Below, in pieces: positions 58,499 to 64,000 of a stretch of DNA of 64,000 bases (the stretch's first letter is position 1; each line of letters starts with the position of its first letter). The notes under the pieces were generated by a model. The model ran no database searches and was not told the origin of the DNA. It saw only the letters and a list, made by a program, of their open reading frames with translations. The translations under genes were made by a program, and so were the position numbers. Origin of the DNA: Mesorhizobium sangaii. Lineage in GTDB: Bacteria; Pseudomonadota; Alphaproteobacteria; Rhizobiales; Rhizobiaceae. The DNA lies in the NCBI RefSeq assembly GCF_014207355.1, contig NZ_JACHEF010000001.1:124001-188000 (forward strand). The letters run 5' to 3'.

Positions 58499-59323
58499 TC
58501 AGCCAGCCTTCGCTCCGATCAGCCGGAACGTCTTCTTGCGGACCGGCAACCCCGACGGCATCGGGCGAAAGATGAAGCCGAGCCGGGCAAAGACAAGCCC
58601 GCACGCCAGCGCGAAGGCGCAGCCGAGGCCGAAACCGGCGACGGTGTCGCTCGGATAGTGCGCGCCGACGAAGACGCGGGTCGAGGCAATGCAGGCGGTG
58701 ATCGCCAAGGCTATGTACCAACGTCGGGGGAACAACAGCAGGGCGACCCCGAACACGGCGCCCATAGTCGTGGCATGGCCGGACGGGAAGCCGGCGAAGC
58801 GCGCATCGAAGGCAAAGGGATGCAAGGCCAGCACCCCAAAATCGTCGAAATAGAGCGGTCGCGCCCGACCGATCGCATATTTCAGCACATTGACGGCCAG
58901 GCCGGAGAGGCCGGCGGCGCTCAGCACCAGAAAGGCCAGGCAGGTCCAGTTGTAGACCAGCATCAGCGATCGTCTTGAAAGGCTTCGCCAGTCGGTCAGG
59001 TTCGCGGCGACGAGCAAAAGCGCCGATGGAATGAGATACCAGCCACCCAGGCCGAACTGCGTGAAAAAGTCGGCCAGATGGACGACCCCTGGCGACCACT
59101 GGCCATGAAGTATCCCCGCCGGGGTGTCGAGGCGAACAAACGCCGCCGCCGTCAGCAAGATCCAGACCACGCTCCAAACCGGCCACACAATGTTCGGGTA
59201 TCTGGCGGGACGCGCGGCAAAACGCTTTCTTGCGATCTGCATCGTATCGCGAAAATTGTCGAGGGATCGGCGCCCCACCTCAAGGAGCATACCGGAAACG
59301 GAAGGGCGCGATTTCACCAGCAT
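58499..59323 (-). CDS. PAP2 family phosphatase (LpxE/LpxF-like)
   Basis: A protein of 274 residues with about six membrane segments. The full acid-phosphatase motif set is present: KYAIGRARP (K-x6-RP), PSGH, and STRVFVGAHYPSD (R-x5-H-x3-D). Such enzymes remove phosphate from lipid phosphates, for example undecaprenyl diphosphate or lipid A. It follows the GT39 gene by 30 nt. In a lipid-sugar operon a role in removing lipid A phosphate before sugar addition, as with LpxE in rhizobia, is a reasonable inference. Confidence 0.9.
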   Translation of the reverse strand: MLVKSRPSVSGMLLEVGRRSLDNFRDTMQIARKRFAARPARYPNIVWPVWSVVWILLTAAAFVRLDTPAGILHGQWSPGVVHLADFFTQFGLGGWYLIPSALLLVAANLTDWRSLSRRSLMLVYNWTCLAFLVLSAAGLSGLAVNVLKYAIGRARPLYFDDFGVLALHPFAFDARFAGFPSGHATTMGAVFGVALLLFPRRWYIALAITACIASTRVFVGAHYPSDTVAGFGLGCAFALACGLVFARLGFIFRPMPSGLPVRKKTFRLIGAKAG

Positions 59324-59353
59324 AGGAAACTCGACCCTGTCATCGACGAGCCG

Positions 59354-61003
59354 TCATGGCGTCACACGATAGAGACCGAGCGACAGTTTGTCTCCCGACG
59401 AATAGTTGAGGCCGTCGATCAGGGCAACGCGGTTCACCGATTTGCCCTGTGCCGCCAGCAGGCCAGTCAGTTTCTGCTCGTCCTCGACCGATGCCAGCGC
59501 CAGTGCGCAGGCCGGATCGGCAAACAGATGCCTGGCGACGCCCTCGACATTGGTCAGCACCGTTCTCGTGCCGACCAGGAACACCAGGCTCGGTTCCTGG
59601 TATCGCGACGAGGCCAGCACGGTGGTGTCGCAGGGCTTGTTGGCGCGCACCGCCGCCTCGATGGCCGGGCTCAGCCAGATCGGTTTCAGCGACGGCGCTA
59701 TGACGCCGAACAGCAGCGCATAGGTAATGCCCGCGCAAACCGCGATGGCACCGATGCGGCCGAGCGGCACTTGCAACTGCCGCGAAAAGGCAAAGTAGCC
59801 GGCGCCGAGCGCGGCCGCGGCGGCCGGAATGCTCCACCATGAGAACGTGCCTGTGAGGTAGAGCGGTGCGCCGACGCAGACCGCCGCCAGGCCGAGGCTG
59901 ACCACGGCCAGACCAAATGCGGTCGACCACCACAACCAGTCCTGCCAGCGCCTGAGCGGCGCGTCCGCATCCTGCGGCGACAGCGTCAAAAGCCAGCCGA
60001 TCAGCAATGCCATGCCGGGATAGGCCGGCAGGACATAATGCGGCAGCTTGGTCGGGATCAGCTCGAACACCAGCCAGAACGGTATGTACCAGGCGAGGCA
60101 GAAGCGCAGCCGGGGGTCATCGCGCAGGCGATTGAGGGCCTGGAGCCCGGCGCCGACGGCGATCAACCCAAAGGGCCACATGAACAGCGAATAGGTCAGC
60201 ATGTAGAAGCCGGGCGGCAGGCCGTGCGATTCCTCGCCCGAGGCGACCTTGCCGATCATGTCCTTGCCGACGGCTTGCTGCAGGAAGGCGCCGCCGCTCT
60301 TCCAGGTGATCAGCGCAAGCCAGGGCAGCACGATCAGCACGACGAGCGCCAGGCCGCGCCCTACTTTGAGCTTCGACAGCCAGCGCCCGTCACGCTCGAA
60401 GGCGAACAGCACGGCGATGGTGAGTGCCGACAGCAGTGGGGCAATCGGGCCCTTGATGAGGATCGCAGCACCCTGCGCGATCCAGAAGATCCACCAGAGA
60501 TGGCCGCCGACAGGTTGGTTCCGGCGCGAGGCCAGATAGATCTGCGCCAGCGCGCCTTGCGCCGCCACGCAACAGGCCAGCAGCATGGCATCGGTCTTGG
60601 CGTCGCGGCCTTCGAAAGCGGTGGCGAAGATCGCCGCCAAGACCAGGCCGGCGGCGATGCCGGCATTGGCACCGAACAGATTGGTGCCGGTCCAGGCGAT
60701 GCCGACAACGGCAATCGCAATGCCAAGCGCCGAGACCAGGCGATAAACCCAGATCGGAGCGGCAGCGCCCTCGCCGCTCAGCGCCACGGCCGCCGATTGC
60801 AGCCAGTAGATGCCGATCGGCTTCTGGTAGCGCGAGGCGTCCTGAAAGCGGATGTCGACATAGTCGCCGCTCTCGGCCATCTGCTTGGTGGCCTGGACGA
60901 AGCGCGACTCGTCGCGGTCGATCGGCGGCAGCGACGCCAGTCCCGAAACCGTCATCACCAGGCTGAACAGGAAGAGAAGGATGTAATTCCTGTTCACCGC
61001 CAT
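59354..61003 (-). CDS. GT39 family (ArnT/RgtD-like) lipid-linked sugar transferase
   Basis: A protein of 549 residues with about 12 membrane segments and a small C-terminal periplasmic domain. The catalytic loop DRDESRF is at residues 29-35 and the DASRYQKPIGIYWLQ loop follows. TKLPHYVLPAYPGMALLIGW is typical of ArnT-like enzymes. They move a sugar from a polyprenyl phosphate carrier to lipid A or core sugar on the periplasmic side. In Rhizobium the Rgt enzymes add galacturonic acid. The sugar here cannot be read. It lies 58 nt after the LAB_N gene. Confidence 0.92.
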   Translation of the reverse strand: MAVNRNYILLFLFSLVMTVSGLASLPPIDRDESRFVQATKQMAESGDYVDIRFQDASRYQKPIGIYWLQSAAVALSGEGAAAPIWVYRLVSALGIAIAVVGIAWTGTNLFGANAGIAAGLVLAAIFATAFEGRDAKTDAMLLACCVAAQGALAQIYLASRRNQPVGGHLWWIFWIAQGAAILIKGPIAPLLSALTIAVLFAFERDGRWLSKLKVGRGLALVVLIVLPWLALITWKSGGAFLQQAVGKDMIGKVASGEESHGLPPGFYMLTYSLFMWPFGLIAVGAGLQALNRLRDDPRLRFCLAWYIPFWLVFELIPTKLPHYVLPAYPGMALLIGWLLTLSPQDADAPLRRWQDWLWWSTAFGLAVVSLGLAAVCVGAPLYLTGTFSWWSIPAAAAALGAGYFAFSRQLQVPLGRIGAIAVCAGITYALLFGVIAPSLKPIWLSPAIEAAVRANKPCDTTVLASSRYQEPSLVFLVGTRTVLTNVEGVARHLFADPACALALASVEDEQKLTGLLAAQGKSVNRVALIDGLNYSSGDKLSLGLYRVTP

Positions 61004-61061
61004 GTCTCAGCCTCCGTGACGAATTTGTCTTGATGTGCCACGCTGCTCGATCGATCGCTGT

Positions 61062-61394
61062 TCAATCGACCTTGCTCATTGCGGTCTTGCGCTCGTTGGC
61101 GATCAGCCAGAGATTGCGGATGTAGATGAACAGGCCCATGGACTGGCCGGCGATGAACACCGGATCCTGACGCTGGATGGCATAGATCAGAAGCAGGCCG
61201 CCACCGAACAGGGAAAAGAACCAGAAGGCCACCGGCACCACGCTGCGCTTGGCTTTTTCCGAGGCAAGCCACTGCACGACGAAGCGCATGGTGAAGAAGA
61301 ACTGCGCAACGAAGCCGAGCAGGATCCACGCATCGAACTGCTTGATGAAAACCTGGTGAAGCCAGGTCACCAATTCCTGAAGCACGTTAACCAC
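61062..61394 (-). CDS. Lipid-A-disaccharide synthase N-terminal-like (LAB_N) membrane protein
   Basis: A protein of 110 residues with three membrane segments. It matches the LAB_N domain: WILLGFVAQFFFTMRFVVQWLASEKAKRSVVPVAFWFFSLFGGGLLLIYAI, then DPVFIAGQSMGLFIYIRNLWLI. It resembles a small multidrug-type membrane protein and occurs with GT2 and GT39 genes. Such proteins may flip or modulate the carrier-linked sugar; this is inference. Its start overlaps the end of the GT2 gene by 8 nt. Confidence 0.92.
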   Translation of the reverse strand: MVNVLQELVTWLHQVFIKQFDAWILLGFVAQFFFTMRFVVQWLASEKAKRSVVPVAFWFFSLFGGGLLLIYAIQRQDPVFIAGQSMGLFIYIRNLWLIANERKTAMSKVD

Positions 61395-62121
61395 GGCTGA
61401 TTTCCTCTACTTTAGGCATTCTGCGGCGCCGGCGGCGCAGCCACCAGACACCGGCGAGATCGAGAACCCCCTGCAGGCCGCGATCGAAGATGCCGTAATT
61501 CGACTTGCCGTGCCGGCGCGAGCGATCGATCACATCGCAGTGCACGACGCGATAGCCCTCCTGGATGACCAGGGCCGGAACGAAGCGATGGGTGCCGTCG
61601 AAGAACGGCAATCTGCGCAGGATATCGGTATGGACCGCCTTGAGGCCGCAGCCGGTGTCGCGCGTCTCGTCATGCAGGATGGCATTTCTCAGCCAGTTGG
61701 CGAAACGTGACGCCAGTTGCTTGACCTTGCTGTCACGGCGCTTGAGGCGCTGCCCCTGCGCCGCGCCGAAATCGGGGCCGGCCTGCAGAAGTGCATCGAT
61801 CAGCACGGGAATGTATTGAGGATCGTTCTGGCCGTCGCCGTCGATCGTGGCGACGATACTGCCACACGCCGCCCAGGCGCCCGAGCGCACCGAAAGGCTC
61901 TGGCCGGCGGATTTCCGGTGCCGCAATTCCCGTACCGGAAACGGGCGAAGCGCTGCTTGCGCTGCGAGCACCGAAGCGGTGTCGTCGGTCGAGCCGTCGT
62001 TGACGATGATCAGTTCGAAATCGCGCCCGGCCATGGTGGCCTCGATCTCGTCGATCAACAGCGGCAGATTTGCCGCCTCGTTCCTGCAAGGAATGACGAT
62101 GGATATCAATGCGTCCGGCAT
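61387..62121 (-). CDS. GT2 family glycosyltransferase (ArnC/RgtE-like)
   Basis: A protein of 244 residues of the dolichol-phosphate-sugar synthase group. It has ISIVIPCRNEAANLPLLIDEI at the start, NDGSTDDT at 41-48, the metal motif DGDGQND at 94-100, and the C-terminal RRHGKSNYG. No membrane segments follow, so it is the soluble short type. It would load a sugar onto polyprenyl phosphate for the GT39 enzyme of the same operon. The start is uncertain; the ATG at 62154 would add 11 residues. Confidence 0.9.
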   Translation of the reverse strand: MPDALISIVIPCRNEAANLPLLIDEIEATMAGRDFELIIVNDGSTDDTASVLAAQAALRPFPVRELRHRKSAGQSLSVRSGAWAACGSIVATIDGDGQNDPQYIPVLIDALLQAGPDFGAAQGQRLKRRDSKVKQLASRFANWLRNAILHDETRDTGCGLKAVHTDILRRLPFFDGTHRFVPALVIQEGYRVVHCDVIDRSRRHGKSNYGIFDRGLQGVLDLAGVWWLRRRRRRMPKVEEISRG

Positions 62122-62327
62122 GTCGCGTCGGGGCTCTGTCGTCGGATATGGCATTTTGTGGATGCCGTGCGGTGCCGCTCGAGGTCGTGGACTGCTAGAA
62201 CCTTTGGCGCGGCGCCTCATTACGCCAGCCGAAACGATGAAGCAAGCATTGGAGCCCAGGGCAATCGCTTCAGACCTATGCCAGTTCCAACTCGTGGCGG
62301 AGACCATCAATTGTCGATGTCGGCGCC

Positions 62328-62499
62328 GCCCCTCATCGCCCTGCCGGGCACTTCTCCCCGTATAGTGACGGGGAGAAGGGGGCTGATCGCAGTGCCGGTA
62401 CGCTTTCTGCAGCGTTGACAACTGGCGAAACGGTCGATGAGAGCGCCCCTCTCCCCGTCACTATACGGGGAGAGGATGCCGGCAGGCAGGTGAGGGGCT
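62328..62499. repeat. RIME-like inverted repeat pair upstream of tyrS
   Basis: The left arm (62328-62379) carries CCCCTCATCGCCCTGCCGGG and CTTCTCCCCGTATAGTGACG. The right arm (62446-62499) is its inverse, with CCCCGTCACTATACGGGGAG and GCCGGCAGGCAGGTGAGGGG. The spacer is about 66 nt. It fills most of the 514-nt gap between the GT2 and tyrS starts; the remaining parts (62122-62327 and 62500-62635) show nothing I can name. Confidence 0.85.
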
Positions 62500-62635
62500 G
62501 CGCCAACGTCCGGAAAGAGGGTGGAGTGCGAAAACCGGATTCCACTTTTGCTGATCGCGCTTGGGTGCTAAACGCGCCCGTTCATGCACGCCACGCCCTG
62601 GGCCAGATTGGCCGGACGCTTTCGGGAAAGAAAAA

Positions 62636-63889
62636 ATGCCTGCCTTCAAATCCGATTTCCTGCGCACGATGAGCGAGCGCGGTTTCATCCACCAGACTTC
62701 GGATGATGCCGGGCTCGACAATCTCTTCGCCACGGAGACGGTGACGGCCTATATCGGCTTCGACGCGACCGCCAAAAGCCTGCATGCCGGTTCGCTGATC
62801 CAGATCATGATGCTGCATTGGCTGCAGCAGACCGGTCACCGGCCGATCGCGCTGATGGGCGGCGGCACCTCGATGATCGGCGACCCTTCCTTCAAGGACG
62901 AGGCGCGCAAGCTGCTGACCCCGCAGGACATAGACGACAACCTCGCCGGCATCCGCCGCAACTTCATGCCGTACCTCAAATTCGGCAGCGGGCCGAACGA
63001 CGCGGTCATGGTCAACAACGCCGACTGGCTGATGGAGATCAACTACGTCAATTTCCTGCGCGACGTCGGCCGCCACTTTTCGGTCAACCGCATGCTGGCC
63101 TTCGATTCCGTCAAGCTGCGGCTCGATCGCGAGCAGTCGCTGTCGTTCCTCGAATTCAACTACATGATCCTGCAGGCCTATGATTTCGTCGAGCTCTACA
63201 AGCGCCTCGGCTGCCGCCTGCAGATGGGCGGCTCCGATCAGTGGGGCAATATCATCAACGGCATCGATCTCGGCCGCCGCATGGAGGACGCGCAGCTCTA
63301 TGCGCTGACCACGCCGCTGCTCACCACCTCATCGGGCGCCAAGATGGGCAAGTCGGCGTCGGGCGCGGTCTGGCTCGATGCGGACATGCTGAGCCCCTAC
63401 GAGTTCTGGCAGTACTGGCGCAACACCGAGGATGCCGACGTCGGCCGCTTCCTTAAACTCTACACGACGCTGCCGCTGGACGAGGTCGGCCGGCTCGAGC
63501 AGCTCGGCGGATCCGAGATCAATGAGGCCAAGAAGGTCCTCGCAACCGAGATCACGGCCTTGCTGCATGGTCGCGGGGCGGCGGAACAAGCCAGCGAGAC
63601 GGCGCGCAAGACGTTCGAGGAAGGCGCGCTCGCCGAATCGCTACCGAGCGTCGAGGTGGACAAGGCAGCGCTCGAAGCCGGCGTCGGCGTCCTGTCGCTG
63701 CTGGTGACAGCCGGACTGGCGGCGTCGAACGGCGAGGCGCGGCGGCACGTGCAGGGCGGTGCGGTGCGGTTGAACGACCAGCCTGTCAGCGACGAGCGCC
63801 GACTGGTGACGCTTCAGGATTTGAGTCCGGAAAACATCGTAAAGCTTTCACTGGGCAGGAAAAAGCACATTCTGGTGCGGCCGTTCTAG
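62636..63889 (+). CDS. tyrS: Tyrosyl-tRNA synthetase
   Basis: A protein of 417 residues, the usual TyrRS length. The class I motifs are HAGS at 50-53 (HIGH type) and KMGKS at 236-240 (KMSKS type). Also present are [14 protein letters not shown] and [19 protein letters not shown], with [11 protein letters not shown] in the tyrosine pocket. The S4-like RNA-binding domain is at about 350-410 ([19 protein letters not shown]). It charges tRNA-Tyr. I chose the ATG at 62636 after GGGAAAG. Confidence 0.98.
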   Translation: MPAFKSDFLRTMSERGFIHQTSDDAGLDNLFATETVTAYIGFDATAKSLHAGSLIQIMMLHWLQQTGHRPIALMGGGTSMIGDPSFKDEARKLLTPQDIDDNLAGIRRNFMPYLKFGSGPNDAVMVNNADWLMEINYVNFLRDVGRHFSVNRMLAFDSVKLRLDREQSLSFLEFNYMILQAYDFVELYKRLGCRLQMGGSDQWGNIINGIDLGRRMEDAQLYALTTPLLTTSSGAKMGKSASGAVWLDADMLSPYEFWQYWRNTEDADVGRFLKLYTTLPLDEVGRLEQLGGSEINEAKKVLATEITALLHGRGAAEQASETARKTFEEGALAESLPSVEVDKAALEAGVGVLSLLVTAGLAASNGEARRHVQGGAVRLNDQPVSDERRLVTLQDLSPENIVKLSLGRKKHILVRPF

Positions 63890-63895
63890 GATCGG

Positions 63896-64000
63896 TCACC
63901 GGTATTCGAAGATCGACCTGAAGATGCCGGGTGCGATCACCGACAGCGGATTGATGTCCAGCACCGGCTTGTTGGCATTGCCTTTGAGCCGGTAGGTGAC
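63896..64000 (-). CDS. AsmA-like/DUF3971 protein, C-terminal end (partial)
   Basis: The last 34 codons and stop of a minus-strand gene cut by the window edge. The residues read VTYRLKGNANKPVLDINPL followed by SVIAPGIFRSIFEYR. The pattern G-x-x-x-x-P-V/K-L-x-I-N-P-L-S-x-x-A-P-G-x-x-R-x-x-F is typical of the C terminus of AsmA/YhdP (DUF3971) envelope proteins that help move phospholipids to the outer membrane. It converges with tyrS, 6 nt apart. Confidence 0.75.
   Translation of the reverse strand, partial: VTYRLKGNANKPVLDINPLSVIAPGIFRSIFEYR

Overview
The window is a GC-rich, densely coded chromosomal segment that reads as an alphaproteobacterium of the order Hyphomicrobiales, most likely Mesorhizobium or a close relative. 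Supporting signs are the F1-ATPase zeta-type inhibitor gene beside purC, DUF1127 proteins, a sufS2-B-C-D-S1-T-A operon with an Irr-type iron box, an alphaproteobacterial LexA box at recA, and palindromic rhizobial-style intergenic repeats. I see no tRNA, rRNA, insertion sequence, prophage or CRISPR array. Most of the window is core genome, with a few accessory spots.

Layout. 0.1-3.0 kb: small DUF1127-like protein, DUF1993 protein, secreted proteins. 2.1-8.5 kb (minus strand): a molybdenum-hydroxylase maturation cluster (flavin reductase, coxD MoxR ATPase, coxE VWA protein, XdhC as two half-genes, a molybdopterin-binding/MobA-like fusion, a secreted hydrolase) with no CO-dehydrogenase structural genes. 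8.6-12.4 kb: solute-binding protein coupled to a P1 peptidase, then secreted and membrane proteins. 12.4-24.9 kb: purine biosynthesis (purB, purC, purS, purQ, purL) with other genes between, including a frameshifted small gene between purS and purQ. 25.5-33.4 kb: BolA/monothiol glutaredoxin pair, MFS exporter, IMPase, ttcA, rpsD, RNase II-like enzyme, murI, trmJ. 34.3-37.4 kb: a 1.42-kb tandem duplication of a secreted beta-helix protein gene with its leader. 37.5-46.2 kb: icd, GST, PhzF protein, an SDR-DoxX fusion, alaS, recA. 46.4-49.5 kb: pseudouridine catabolism (psuK, psuG), TfoX-like protein, a frameshifted GFA-family gene. 49.6-56.9 kb: the suf Fe-S assembly operon. 57-64 kb: hydrolase, PaiB-like protein, a glycosyltransferase/PAP2 operon that looks like an envelope lipid-sugar system, tyrS, and the 3' end of an AsmA-like gene cut by the window edge.

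Most notable for follow-up: the tandem beta-helix duplication, which holds a 349-bp stretch identical in both copies (probable gene conversion); two genes each broken by what looks like one extra A in a short A-run (between purS and purQ, and the GFA gene); the Irr-like palindrome between the suf operon and a divergent hydrolase gene; the GT2/LAB_N/GT39/PAP2 operon; the cox-type maturation cluster without structural genes; and structured repeats in the leader regions of alaS and a GST gene.
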